Of a stretch of 64,000 bases of DNA, positions 8,834-18,154 are shown piece by piece. The stretch comes from JBNJGB01 sp051747385 (lineage in GTDB: Bacteria; Myxococcota_A; UBA9042; PHBI01; JACKFB01): the NCBI GenBank assembly GCA_051747385.1, contig JBNJGB010000015.1, forward strand, positions 78,662 through 142,661, in the 5' to 3' direction. The notes beneath the pieces were generated by a model. It was given only the letters and a program-made list of their open reading frames with translations. It was not told the origin of the DNA and made no database searches. The translations under genes were made by a program, and so were the position numbers. Numbering within the stretch: position 1 is the first letter of the stretch; each line of letters starts with the position of its first letter.

Positions 8834-10966
8834 GTGCGTTACCCTGGGGGTCCATCCGGCCCGGTTCCACGCACACTGAATCGCGTATCACCAGGAGAGA
8901 GGCGGCGACGCCTCCTGACGGTGGCGCTCACGGCGCCCCTTTGCCTCGGCCTCGTGGCCGGGTGCGGTGGACGGGTGCGCCTGGGCTGCTACGATCCGCC
9001 CGAGGGACGGAAGATCGTCGCGTCCGTGGTCGTGCACGGCAACGACGTGTTGTCGGACGGCGACATCGAGGAGCGCCTCTACACCCACTCGGACAACTTC
9101 ACCTTCGGCCCCAAGCCGCTGCTGGATCGGGCCGATCTGGCGTCCGACGCCCAGCGCATCCAGAGCCTCTACGCCACCCACGGCTACTTCGAGGCCAGGG
9201 TCACCAAGTATCGCGTGGAGCCCATGGGCCCGGAGGCCGTGCGGGCACACTTCACGGTCGACGAGGGCGAGCCGACCCTCGTCCGCACGCTTCAGGTCCT
9301 CGGCATGGAGGAGTCCCCGGAGCCCGAGGAGCCTCGGGCCCCCGAGGCGAAGTCCCCGGAGCCTCTCGAACCGTCGGATCGGGGCGAGCGCCTCGCCAGG
9401 CTCGAGCGGGTGCGGGAGGATCTGCGCGATCTCGTCACGTTGGAGGTGGACGAGCCGTGGAGCCAGGACGCCCACGGGCTGACCAAGAAGGCCCTGGAGG
9501 AGGCGCTGCGCGACGAGGGCTTCATCTACGCCGAGGTCCTCGGCGAGGTGGTGGTCGACCGGGAGGCCCACGCGGCAGACGTGACGTATCGCGCCGTCCC
9601 GGGACCGCTCGCACGGGTCGAGGCGGTGGAGGTCGTGGGTCACGATCACATCAGCGCGGAGCGGATCCTGCGGCGCGTCCACATCGAGGCGGGGGACGTG
9701 GCCGAGCGCGACCCCATGGACGCCGCGGAGCACGACCTGCAGCGCCTGGGGGTGTTCTTCGCGGTGAGCGCCGAGCCCGTGCGGCCGGGACTCGGGGAGA
9801 AGCTGGGCGCCCGGCCTCGCACCGTGGAGGTCCTGCAGCAGGTGGAGTGGGAGCCGACGGTGACCGTGCGGGTGTCCGTGCAGGAGATGCCCATGCGCGA
9901 GTGGCGCACGGGCGTGGGCGCCAGCATCGACAACGTCCGGAGCGACGTCCACGTCATGGGCGGCTTCAAGCACCGGGACCTGTTCGGGTCCCAGCGCCAC
10001 CTGGACCTTGATGTGGTGCCCGCCTGGTCCGTGCTGCCCACCTTCTTCGAGCCCACGGAGAGCGGGCCGGCCGGCAAGGCGAAGGCGGAGTTCCGCCAGC
10101 CCGCGTTCCTGGAGGAGTACCTCGAGCTGTTCCTCCGGGGCGAGTACGAGATGGAGGTGAACCTGGGCTATCGCAGCCACGACGTGCGGAGCGAGATCGC
10201 CCTGGCCCGGGAGTTCTTCCAGGCCCTCCACGTCAAGCTGGGCTACAACGTCCTCTGGACCCGGTTCTTCGACTTCTCCGGGGCGCTGGACCTGGAGATC
10301 GACGAGACCCTGGGGCTGGCGTTCCAGGAGCGCTACCTCCTGACCTACCTGGAGGAGGCTCTCACCCTGGACCTGCGGGACAGCCGCTTCGATCCCCGGC
10401 GCGGCTTCTACGCCCAGGCGCGGGTCCAGGAGGGCTTCCGGGCCATCGGGAGCGATTTTCAGTATCTCCGTATCCTGGGGGACGTGCGGCTGTACTGGAC
10501 GCCCTTCGACTTCATCACCTTCGCGGCGCGGGGGGTGTACGGCCGGATCCTCCCCATCGTCGGCGAGGAGGCCCGCGTGCCCCTGCCCGTGCGCTTCTTC
10601 GGCGGTGGCGCCTCGGATCACCGCGGGTTCGGCGCCCGGACCATGGGGCCGGAGATCTGCGAGGTGGAGACGGAGGAGGACGTGTGCAGCGACCGGGCCT
10701 TCGTCGGCGGCAACGTGAAGGCCCTCGGATCCTTCGAGACCCGTTGGTACCTGCCCGCCAACTTCGGCCTCGTGGCCTTCGTCGACGTCGGGCAGGTCTG
10801 GGCGCGGCGGGAGGACGTCACCATGTCCTCGCTGGAGGTCGCCGTGGGTCCGGGCTTCCGCTACTACACGCCGTTCGGCCCGGTCCGCCTGGACCTCGGC
10901 TTCCTCCTGACCACCCCGCAGCCGCCGGAGCTGTCCTTCCACTTCAGCATCGGGCAGTCGTTCTGA
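8834..10966 (+). CDS. tamA: Omp85-family outer membrane protein, TamA-like
   Basis: This is an outer-membrane barrel of the BamA/TamA family that helps insert or assemble surface proteins. The N-terminus has RRRR, a hydrophobic core and GLVAGC, which reads as a lipobox. POTRA-type repeats follow, with the KIVASVVVHGNDVLSDGDI and VEAVEVVGHDHISAERILR patterns, separated by a Glu/Pro-rich insert (about nt 9300-9390). The barrel ends with FFGGGASDHRGFGARTMGP, the Omp85 loop-6 R-G-F signature, and a terminal Phe (IGQSF). The start is uncertain: the GTG at 8834 keeps the arginines before the signal core, the CTG at 8876 would also do so, and the GTG at 8921 would lose them. It is followed after 3 bases by tamB, so the two are co-transcribed. 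Confidence 0.9.
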   Translation: MRYPGGPSGPVPRTLNRVSPGERRRRLLTVALTAPLCLGLVAGCGGRVRLGCYDPPEGRKIVASVVVHGNDVLSDGDIEERLYTHSDNFTFGPKPLLDRADLASDAQRIQSLYATHGYFEARVTKYRVEPMGPEAVRAHFTVDEGEPTLVRTLQVLGMEESPEPEEPRAPEAKSPEPLEPSDRGERLARLERVREDLRDLVTLEVDEPWSQDAHGLTKKALEEALRDEGFIYAEVLGEVVVDREAHAADVTYRAVPGPLARVEAVEVVGHDHISAERILRRVHIEAGDVAERDPMDAAEHDLQRLGVFFAVSAEPVRPGLGEKLGARPRTVEVLQQVEWEPTVTVRVSVQEMPMREWRTGVGASIDNVRSDVHVMGGFKHRDLFGSQRHLDLDVVPAWSVLPTFFEPTESGPAGKAKAEFRQPAFLEEYLELFLRGEYEMEVNLGYRSHDVRSEIALAREFFQALHVKLGYNVLWTRFFDFSGALDLEIDETLGLAFQERYLLTYLEEALTLDLRDSRFDPRRGFYAQARVQEGFRAIGSDFQYLRILGDVRLYWTPFDFITFAARGVYGRILPIVGEEARVPLPVRFFGGGASDHRGFGARTMGPEICEVETEEDVCSDRAFVGGNVKALGSFETRWYLPANFGLVAFVDVGQVWARREDVTMSSLEVAVGPGFRYYTPFGPVRLDLGFLLTTPQPPELSFHFSIGQSF

Positions 10967-10969
10967 GCC

Positions 10970-13900
10970 ATGGACTTGGATCCCCGCCAGGAGCGCGCGA
11001 GCGCGGCGACCCCCGGGGGTCGGCCCCGACGACGTCGCTGGCTGCGGCGCCTGGGCGCCGGCGTGGCGGGCCTCGTCCTGGGGGTGCTCGTGCTGCTGCT
11101 GCTCGTGCTGGGGGCGCTGCAGACCGGCCCGGTCCGCGACGTCGTCCGGGAGCAGGTCCTGGCCCTCGTCAACGAGTCGTTCCGAGGCGAGATCGCCGTC
11201 GGATCCCTCGAGGGGGACTTCGTGCGCCACCTGCGCGCCGAGGACCTGGAGATCCTCGATCCCGAGGGACGCGTCGCCTTCACCGCCGTGCGCCTCGAGG
11301 TGACGTGGTCGCCCTGGCGCCTCCTGGCCGGTGACGTCCACGTCGACAGGATCCGCCTCGTCCGCCCCCGGACCACGGTGAACGATCGGCAGGGCCGCGT
11401 GGCCATCGCGCGGGCCTTCGAGCCCGTGGAGCCCGCGCCCGAGGAGGAGGGGGAGGCGCCGCTGCCCGACCTGCGGGTGGTCGTGGAGCGGGTGGAGATC
11501 CTCCGCGGGCACGTGGCCATGGCGCCGGGGCGGGACGCCATCGAGATCGGGGACCTGGAGGTGGGCGGCGCCGTCGAGTACGACCTCCCGACGGGGGCGC
11601 TGCTCTGGCGGGATCTCGGGCTGGCGGGCCGGACCCGCGGGGTCCCCGTCCCGTCGGTGGCCGTGCGATCGGACGGGCGGATGGCGGACGGCGCGCTGGT
11701 CGTGGAGCGCCTGGAGGTCCGGGCCGGGCCCCACCGATTGCGGGCGGACGGGTCGATCGACGACCTGGACGGCGATCCCCGGCTGGACCTGGCCCTGGGC
11801 GGCTTCGTGGACCTCGACGCCCTGGGGGCGGCCATGGGGCAGCCCGACCTCCGGAGCGAGGCCACCCTTTCGGGTCGCGTCCGCGGGCCGCTGTCGGACG
11901 TGGACGCCCACCTGGAGCTGAGCTCCCCGGGAGGGCGGATCGTGCTGGACGCCGGCGCCTCGGTCGGGGACGAGCCGCTCCGCTGGGACGCGACGGTGCG
12001 CGGGACGGATCTCCGCCCGTACCGGGTGATGGCGAGCATGGACCCGGACCTGGCCGCGGACCTGCGCATCACGGCGACTGGCGCCGGAGACCCCACGGCG
12101 GACGGGCGCGCCGAGGTCGAGGTCACCGTCGACCGGACCGAGGGGGTGCCCGAGCTTCCCCTGCCCCTGACGGTGCGGGCCTCGATGCGGCAGGGAGCGC
12201 TGGAGGCCGGCCTGGACGCCCGGGAGGGGGATCGCGTCCTGCACCTCGAGGCGACGGCGCCGCACCTCCCGCCCGGGCCCGTGGAGGCGAGCCTGGAGGT
12301 GCGCGGCCTCGACCTCGCGCCGTGGGCAGACCTGGCCGGGCAGCCGGGCCTGCAGGGCGTCGTCGAGCTGATCCGGGGATCGGCCCGTGCCCGGATCCCC
12401 GAGGAGGGGGCGCCCGCCGTGCGACTGGACGCCGAGATCCGGGCGTCCGGGCTCGAGGTCCCGCCGTCCCTGGGCGCCGACGCGAGCGTGGGGGGGCTGC
12501 TGCTGCGGGCCGACATGACCTGGCCCGGGGAGGGGATGCCGTCGGGGCAGGCCCGGTTCGAGGTGAGCGGCGCGCGGATCGCGGGTCTCGAGGGAGTGGA
12601 GACCACGTCGCTGGGAGACCTCCGCCTCCGGGCGAGGCTGGCGCCGGCCGACGGGGGCGTGCGCGCGGACGGCCAGGTCCGGCTCGTGGACGTGCGCTAC
12701 GGCGCCCAGGGCAGCCTGGAGGAGGCCGCCGTGCCCTTCGACCTGCTCCTCGGGGCCGACGGGATGCCCCGGCGGGGCACCCTGCGCCCGAGCCTGGAGG
12801 CTGCGCGGTTCCAGGACATCCGGCTGTCGGCCGTGGACGCGGACATGTCGGTGCGGAGCGAGGAGGACGGCACGCTGGCGGCCTCCGGGCCGATCCGGAC
12901 CGAGGGCCTGCGGGTCGGGGGCGCGGCGAACGTGGCCTCCGGCCGGACCGACGTGGACGTCACGCTGCTCCCCGACGGGACGCTGGACGCCGGGGTCCGG
13001 CTGGGGTTGCGGGGCGTGGACGTGGCGGGCCGGCACGCGGCGCAGGCGGTCCACGGCGACCTCCGGGCGCGCCTGCCGGGAGGGGACCCGGGGCGGCTCA
13101 CGGCCGTGGGCAGCCTGGACCTCGTGGAGCTTCGGTCCGGGCCGGACATTCGGGCGGAGCACGGCAGCGTCACCTTCGACGCGACCATGGTGGGCGCCGT
13201 CCCGACGGGTCGCGTCGCCGTGCGCCTGAACGGCGGAGAGCTGGGGGGGGCTGCGCTCCAGCGCGCCAGCGCGGACGTCCATCTCACTCGGGAGGGGCCG
13301 TCCCGGGTCCGGGTCCACGTGCTGCAGGAGAAGCGCTCGGCCCTGGTGGACCTGGTCCTCGACGGCCCCATGGACCCGTCCCGGCCCATCGAGGCGACCA
13401 TCCAGCGGCTGCAGATGGCGGCCGGCGACGCGGGCTTCCGCGTGGAGCCCGGCGCGACCGTCCGGATCGAGCCGCGGACTGGGGCCGTGGCCGTCCGGGA
13501 CCTTCGGATCCACGACGTCGGCGAGGCGCGGACGGCCCTCCGGATGTCGCTCCGCTTCCGGGGGGACACCGGCGCCATCGAGGGCACGGTGAGGGGAGAC
13601 GACATCCCCGTCGACGCCTGGGTGGAGACCGTGAGGCGCTTCGGGGTGCCGGTCCTTCCGGGGCGCGACCTGGAGGGCACGCTGTCCATCGACGGGGAGA
13701 TCTCGGGCACCCTGCAGGCGCCGACGGCCCGCCTGCAGGTCGGCCTGGTGGGCGTGCACTTCCCGCCGTTCGAGGACCTGGACGCCGACCTGGGCCTGCG
13801 CATCCAGGAGGACGCGACGGCCGTCCGCGTGAAGGCGTCCTGGGAGGAGACCCGCAGCGTGGAGGTGAGGGCGGTGGCCCACGCGCCCCTCAGCCTCGAA

Positions 13901-16366
13901 GGCGGGCTGCCCCTCGGGATGGACACGGCCGTGGAGCTGAAGGCGAGCCTCGGCGACGTGGCCCTGGAGGACTTCGCGGACATGGTGCCTCCCGCGGCCG
14001 GGGCGCCGCTCCAGGGCATCCTGCAGGGCGAGATCGACCTCGAGGGGACCCCGGCCGATCCGCGCGCGACCGTGGACCTCACGGTGGACGGGTTCGCCTT
14101 CGGGCCCATCGAGGAGGCCCGCGCCGAGGTGGACGTGGTGCTCCTGGACAAGGCGACGCGTGCCAACGTGGTCTACGAGAAGGCGGAGGAGGAGATCCTG
14201 CGCCTGGAGGCCGCCATGCCCGTGAACCTGGTGTCGGCGGCCAGCGCGGCCACGGCGCGGGACACCCTGCGGGAGCGCCTGGCCAGCGAGGACGTGCTCC
14301 TCCGGGCGAAGCTGGCTCCCACCTCGCTGGGCGACTTCCCGTACACGAGCGGGCTCGGCCCGCTGCGGGACGCGGTGGCGCTGATGGACCTGGAGGTGCT
14401 GGGCACCCTGGGGGAGCCGGACGTGTCGGGCTTCGTGCGCCTGCGCGAGATGCCGCTCGGGCCGTCGACGGGCTCGGTCCACATGACCGTGGACACGCGG
14501 GAGCAGGACCTCCGCGCCTGGGTGGACGTGACCTCCGACGGCGTCGAGCTGGTGGGCGTGGAGGCGCTGCTGCCGAAGGCCGTCGGGTTGCTCGTGTCGG
14601 GCGAGGACGTGCTCGACATCCTGGACGACGAGCGCTTCCGGGTCCTGGCGACCTCCCGGCTGCCCGCCGATGCGGTGGCGGGTGTGGCGCCGGAGGTCGG
14701 GCGGATGCTCGGGAACCTGGTGTCGGACGCCCTTGTGACCGCGAGCGTGGCCCTGCGCGGTGGCGCCGAGGAGCGCGGCCTGTCCGTGCGCGCCGCCGTT
14801 CAGTCCCTGCGCCCCCAGCAGCCGCTCGAGGACCTGGGGTTGGCGGCGGCCGTGCGGCTGGCCGCCCGGGCGGGCCCGGAGGACACCCGCGTGACCCTCG
14901 TCGTCGACCAGGAGGTGCAGGGCGGGCACATGATGGTGGATGGTCGCATGGACGTCACGCTGGCCGACCTCCTGAGCGGCCGGGTGGGGCCGGACGTGCC
15001 GGTGAGCCTGATCGCGTCGTCGGACGACGTCCGCCTCGCGGGGCTGTCGACGGCCCTCCCGCAGATCTTCGGGCCCAGCGAGGGCGTGCTGAACGTCCGG
15101 GCCGACGTCGCAGGCACCCTCGGGGATCCGGAGGTGGAGGGCCGCCTGGCCATGCACTTCGACGTCCTGGACCTGGCGGTGACGGGGATGGAGCAGGAGG
15201 ACGTGACCCTGGCCCTGTCGTTCGACCGGGAGGGGATGCGCCTGGCGCCGGTGCATCTGGAGCACGGCGAAGGCTCGATGGACCTGTCCTTCTCGATGGG
15301 CTTCGGCGGCTTCGAGCCCGCGGAGATGGACCTGGACGGCCGGGTGGAGATGGATCGGTTCCGGGTGCTCCAGCGCCGGGACATGCAGGCCACCGTCTCC
15401 GCGGACGTGGCGGTCGGGGGGAGCCTGGCGTTGCCCTCGATCTCCGGGAGGATCACCGTCGACGAGGGGACCCTGAGCCCGGACATGGGGGCGCGGAGCG
15501 TGCAGTCCATCGGCACGCCGGACGACGTCGTGTTCCTGTCGGACCTGGGGCCGCCCGGGGCGGAGGGCGAGCGGGCACCCGCCGCGATCGAGGAGGGCGG
15601 CGGGATCGAGCTGGACCTCACCGTGGACCTGCCGCCGCGGCACCTCCGGGTGCGCAACCAGATGGCCGACATCCTGCTGGCGGGAGATCTGGAGGTCACC
15701 ATGCGGGGCGAGGACATCTCCATCCGGGGGATGGTGAACGTGGTCGAGGGGACGGTGGAGCTCTACGGGCGCGAGTTCGCGCTGTCGGACGAGTCGCGGG
15801 TCATCTTCACCGGGTCGCGGGAGCTGAACCCCCAGCTGGACGTCACCGCCACCTACGACATCTCCGACGTGGACCTGTCGGCCCTGGGGCTCGCTGCGAC
15901 CCGGGAGTCCCGGATCATGGTGCGGGTCAGCGGCACGGCCGAGCGGCCCCGGATCTCCCTGACCAGCGATCCGCCCATGGACGAGACGAACATCGTCTCC
16001 ATCATCACCGTGGGACACCCGGTGGGCGGCGGTGACGAGCAGGCTGTGGAGAGCCAGGTCACGAACCTGTTCGTCGGCCTCGCCCTGGGGCCCGCGACGC
16101 GCTTCGTGACCGAGAAGCTCCCGGTGGACGTGTTCCAGGTCCGCACCGGAGGCGAGGGCGGCCTCACCCAGGCGCAGATCACCGCCGGCACCCGCCTCAC
16201 CCAGGACCTGCTGCTGCTGTACGACGCCAACCTCGGCGCCGAGCCCGAGGACAACGTCAACGAGCTACGCATCGAGTACACCATCACCGGCGCCCTGAAG
16301 CTGGAGACCTTCTTCGGCGACGCCGGGGAGGGCGGCCTCGAGCTGGTCCTCCGGCGACGCTATTGA
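10970..16366 (+). CDS. tamB: TamB/DUF490 translocation and assembly protein
   Basis: This 1798-residue AsmA/TamB-type protein is inner-membrane anchored and spans the periplasm, partnering the preceding Omp85 protein in outer-membrane protein or lipid delivery. Residues ~22-50 give RRRRWLRRLGAGVAG followed by a long hydrophobic anchor. The middle is a very long run of beta-rich repeats (for example LEVRAGPHRLRADGSI). The C-terminal ~300 residues carry the TamB domain: DMGARSV, RGMVNVVEGTVELYGREF, SVSGTAERP-like RVSGTAERPRISL, then TGGEGGLTQAQITAG and a barrel-like ending FFGDAGEGGLELVLRRRY. It is longer than the ~1260 residues of E. coli TamB but in range for large homologues. It starts 3 bases after the tamA stop. 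Confidence 0.93.
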   Translation: MDLDPRQERASAATPGGRPRRRRWLRRLGAGVAGLVLGVLVLLLLVLGALQTGPVRDVVREQVLALVNESFRGEIAVGSLEGDFVRHLRAEDLEILDPEGRVAFTAVRLEVTWSPWRLLAGDVHVDRIRLVRPRTTVNDRQGRVAIARAFEPVEPAPEEEGEAPLPDLRVVVERVEILRGHVAMAPGRDAIEIGDLEVGGAVEYDLPTGALLWRDLGLAGRTRGVPVPSVAVRSDGRMADGALVVERLEVRAGPHRLRADGSIDDLDGDPRLDLALGGFVDLDALGAAMGQPDLRSEATLSGRVRGPLSDVDAHLELSSPGGRIVLDAGASVGDEPLRWDATVRGTDLRPYRVMASMDPDLAADLRITATGAGDPTADGRAEVEVTVDRTEGVPELPLPLTVRASMRQGALEAGLDAREGDRVLHLEATAPHLPPGPVEASLEVRGLDLAPWADLAGQPGLQGVVELIRGSARARIPEEGAPAVRLDAEIRASGLEVPPSLGADASVGGLLLRADMTWPGEGMPSGQARFEVSGARIAGLEGVETTSLGDLRLRARLAPADGGVRADGQVRLVDVRYGAQGSLEEAAVPFDLLLGADGMPRRGTLRPSLEAARFQDIRLSAVDADMSVRSEEDGTLAASGPIRTEGLRVGGAANVASGRTDVDVTLLPDGTLDAGVRLGLRGVDVAGRHAAQAVHGDLRARLPGGDPGRLTAVGSLDLVELRSGPDIRAEHGSVTFDATMVGAVPTGRVAVRLNGGELGGAALQRASADVHLTREGPSRVRVHVLQEKRSALVDLVLDGPMDPSRPIEATIQRLQMAAGDAGFRVEPGATVRIEPRTGAVAVRDLRIHDVGEARTALRMSLRFRGDTGAIEGTVRGDDIPVDAWVETVRRFGVPVLPGRDLEGTLSIDGEISGTLQAPTARLQVGLVGVHFPPFEDLDADLGLRIQEDATAVRVKASWEETRSVEVRAVAHAPLSLEGGLPLGMDTAVELKASLGDVALEDFADMVPPAAGAPLQGILQGEIDLEGTPADPRATVDLTVDGFAFGPIEEARAEVDVVLLDKATRANVVYEKAEEEILRLEAAMPVNLVSAASAATARDTLRERLASEDVLLRAKLAPTSLGDFPYTSGLGPLRDAVALMDLEVLGTLGEPDVSGFVRLREMPLGPSTGSVHMTVDTREQDLRAWVDVTSDGVELVGVEALLPKAVGLLVSGEDVLDILDDERFRVLATSRLPADAVAGVAPEVGRMLGNLVSDALVTASVALRGGAEERGLSVRAAVQSLRPQQPLEDLGLAAAVRLAARAGPEDTRVTLVVDQEVQGGHMMVDGRMDVTLADLLSGRVGPDVPVSLIASSDDVRLAGLSTALPQIFGPSEGVLNVRADVAGTLGDPEVEGRLAMHFDVLDLAVTGMEQEDVTLALSFDREGMRLAPVHLEHGEGSMDLSFSMGFGGFEPAEMDLDGRVEMDRFRVLQRRDMQATVSADVAVGGSLALPSISGRITVDEGTLSPDMGARSVQSIGTPDDVVFLSDLGPPGAEGERAPAAIEEGGGIELDLTVDLPPRHLRVRNQMADILLAGDLEVTMRGEDISIRGMVNVVEGTVELYGREFALSDESRVIFTGSRELNPQLDVTATYDISDVDLSALGLAATRESRIMVRVSGTAERPRISLTSDPPMDETNIVSIITVGHPVGGGDEQAVESQVTNLFVGLALGPATRFVTEKLPVDVFQVRTGGEGGLTQAQITAGTRLTQDLLLLYDANLGAEPEDNVNELRIEYTITGALKLETFFGDAGEGGLELVLRRRY

Positions 16367-16367
16367 T

Positions 16368-16384
16368 GGGGTCAAGCCTACTCA
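16368..16384 (+). repeat. 17-base dispersed repeat, copy 1
   Basis: GGGGTCAAGCCTACTCA begins one base after the tamB stop, in the gap between convergent genes. An identical 17-mer in inverse orientation lies at 51970-51986, also in a convergent gap. The motif resembles sequences found near REP-associated tyrosine transposases. No transposase is present here. Confidence 0.75.
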
Positions 16385-16466
16385 TTTCACACTTTTCGGC
16401 GGCCGCGACCACCGGCGGCGCCGCGGGCGGACCACCTGGCGAGGGGCACGGCCGCCGGCGCTCCAC

Positions 16467-17420
16467 CTAGCGCGGCGTCGGGATCCGCGAGGGGTTCGGC
16501 GTCCACTCCTGGCCGAAGGTCCAGGCGAGGCCGCCCGAGACCAGGACCTCCACGCTCCGGTCGTGGCCGAGGGCGTCCCGGAACGCGGAGCCCAGGGCCC
16601 AGGCCTCGACCATGAGCCAGGCCTCCCAGGGTTTGAGCGGCCCGGGGAAGGCGATGGACGTGCCGGCGCCGAACCGCGTGAAGCGATACTGCGCCCCGGA
16701 CAGGTCCCCCAGGGCCTCGGTCCCGGCCAGCGTCGCGCCCACCGCGACCGGGACGAAGAGATCCATGGACGCCAGCTCGCCGTCCAGGAAGCTCCAGCCG
16801 GCCTCGGCGCCGGCCTCGAGGTAGAGGTTCCGCCCGTCCGCGGGCCCGAGCGTCCCCACGAGGCGTGCCTGGGGCTGGAGCCAGAGGCGTCGGTCCTCCG
16901 TCTCCAGGTCGAGCCGGCCGCGGAGGTGGAGCTCGTGGGCCATGTCGAAGGCGTCGCTGGGGCTGTTCCGGCCCTGGTAGGTGAAGGCGATCCACCCGTT
17001 GCGCGGCAGGCGGACGGAGACCCCTGCGTCGAAGTCCAACTCGTACCAGGGCTCGGGGGCGTTCCGGGCGGCCGTACGCTCCGTGTGGATGCTCATCCGC
17101 AGGCCGCCGATGACGTGGATCTCCCGGACGAACCCGTCGAGGCACATGAGCCGCAGATCCAGCTCCGTCCAGGGCTGCGCGATGAATCCGGTGTCCTCGA
17201 TCGGGATCCCCCGGAACACGTAGGTGCTCGGCGAGCCGAAGCCCAGCTCGCCGGCCAGGGGGACCTCCCCCTCGGCCTCCGGCGTCGGCTCCTCCGGCCC
17301 CCTCGGCTCGGCCTCCTCGTCGCGGTCCTGTCCGACGGCGGGCCCGGCGCACAGCAAGAGCGCCGCCACCGCGGTGACGAGTCCTCGGATCCCTCCTCGA
17401 AGCACACCCCAGGCTACCAC
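16467..17420 (-). CDS. Secreted porin-like outer membrane protein
   Basis: The protein has 317 residues. The N-terminus GLVTAVAALLLCAGPAVGQ is a Sec signal with an AVGQ cleavage region, followed by an acidic Glu/Pro linker. Mature sequence begins with a GSPSTYVFRGIPIE stretch; YVFRGI is a signature of the TorF-type putative porin family. The rest alternates aromatic and polar residues as amphipathic beta strands, consistent with a barrel. A GTG at 17420 is used; the GTG at 17405 is an alternative. It is convergent with tamB. Substrate is unknown. Confidence 0.8.
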   Translation of the reverse strand: MVAWGVLRGGIRGLVTAVAALLLCAGPAVGQDRDEEAEPRGPEEPTPEAEGEVPLAGELGFGSPSTYVFRGIPIEDTGFIAQPWTELDLRLMCLDGFVREIHVIGGLRMSIHTERTAARNAPEPWYELDFDAGVSVRLPRNGWIAFTYQGRNSPSDAFDMAHELHLRGRLDLETEDRRLWLQPQARLVGTLGPADGRNLYLEAGAEAGWSFLDGELASMDLFVPVAVGATLAGTEALGDLSGAQYRFTRFGAGTSIAFPGPLKPWEAWLMVEAWALGSAFRDALGHDRSVEVLVSGGLAWTFGQEWTPNPSRIPTPR

Positions 17421-17436
17421 GACGCCGACGCGCTGC

Positions 17437-17946
17437 TCACCCCGTCTCGTCCTCGAAGAACCGCGCCCAGCCCGCGGGGAGGCCGTCCGGCAGCACCTCG
17501 TCCATCTTCTCGCTGTCGGCCATGGCGAAGGAGGCCCGGGCCATGCAGCCCACGTCGCCGCCCTGGGTCAGCGTCACGCGGACCGTGCACATGCCGTCCG
17601 CGTCGGCGACGATGCGGCCCACCCCGACGATCTCCTCGCCGAGGCGCATCCCGCGGATGTACCGGACGTTCATGGAGGTGGTGAGCCCGATACGCCCCCG
17701 GAGGCCCACCAGCGTCCACCCGGCGATCTCGTCGACGACGAGGGCCTGCAGGCCGCCGTGCAGCAGCCCCGGCGGGCCGTCGTAGCCCGTCCCCAGGACG
17801 AAGCGCGTCGTGACCGTGTCGCCTTCGCGCTGGAAGCGCAGGCGCAGGCCGCGGTCGTTGTGCGGGCCGCAGCCGAAGCAGGTCTGCTCCTCGCCGAAGG
17901 TGTAGGGGTCGAGAGGGCCTTCGTGGTCGCGTGCGTCGGTGCTCAT
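17437..17946 (-). CDS. PaaI-family hotdog thioesterase
   Basis: This 169-residue single hotdog domain probably hydrolyses acyl-CoA. The family motif is GLLHGGLQALVVDEIAGW, where the His-Gly-Gly turn and downstream Asp/Glu mark the active site. TCFGCGPHN near the N-terminus is a Cys pair seen in several PaaI-like proteins and may bind metal. The ATG at 17946 is preferred over the GTG at 17961. It lies immediately upstream of the porin-like gene on the same strand. Confidence 0.9.
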   Translation of the reverse strand: MSTDARDHEGPLDPYTFGEEQTCFGCGPHNDRGLRLRFQREGDTVTTRFVLGTGYDGPPGLLHGGLQALVVDEIAGWTLVGLRGRIGLTTSMNVRYIRGMRLGEEIVGVGRIVADADGMCTVRVTLTQGGDVGCMARASFAMADSEKMDEVLPDGLPAGWARFFEDETG

Positions 17947-18031
17947 GGCGAGGCAGATCACGGCGCCGGGGCGTCCCTGTCAAGTGTGCCCGGCGACCGG
18001 CGGCCCCTCGGCTCGGCAGGAGGCTTCGGTC

Positions 18032-18151
18032 CGGCGCGGGCTGGCAGCGCGGACACAGCCAGGCGCCCCGGCCGCTCACCTCGAGGCGCCGGTGCAGGGA
18101 CGTGGCGTCCACGCACCGCCTGAAGACCTCGACGTCGGGGAGCTCGGGCAC
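18032..18151 (-). pseudogene. Remnant of a formamidopyrimidine-DNA glycosylase (Fpg/Nei)
   Basis: The reading begins MPELPDVEVFRR, the invariant Fpg/Nei N-terminus with the catalytic Pro2-Glu3, continues CVDATSLHRRLEV, and then passes straight to GRGAWLCPRCQP, which matches the end of the C-terminal zinc finger of the same family. About 230 residues of glycosylase would be missing between them. This looks like an internal deletion. The frame stays open further but loses any family resemblance. Confidence 0.65.
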
Positions 18152-18154
18152 GGC

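Noticed and set aside
8888..16018. A 2376-residue minus-strand frame opposite tamA-tamB
   Set aside because: Composition is His/Arg/Pro/Gly shadow sequence of a GC-rich coding strand; the plus-strand Omp85 and TamB families are unmistakable.
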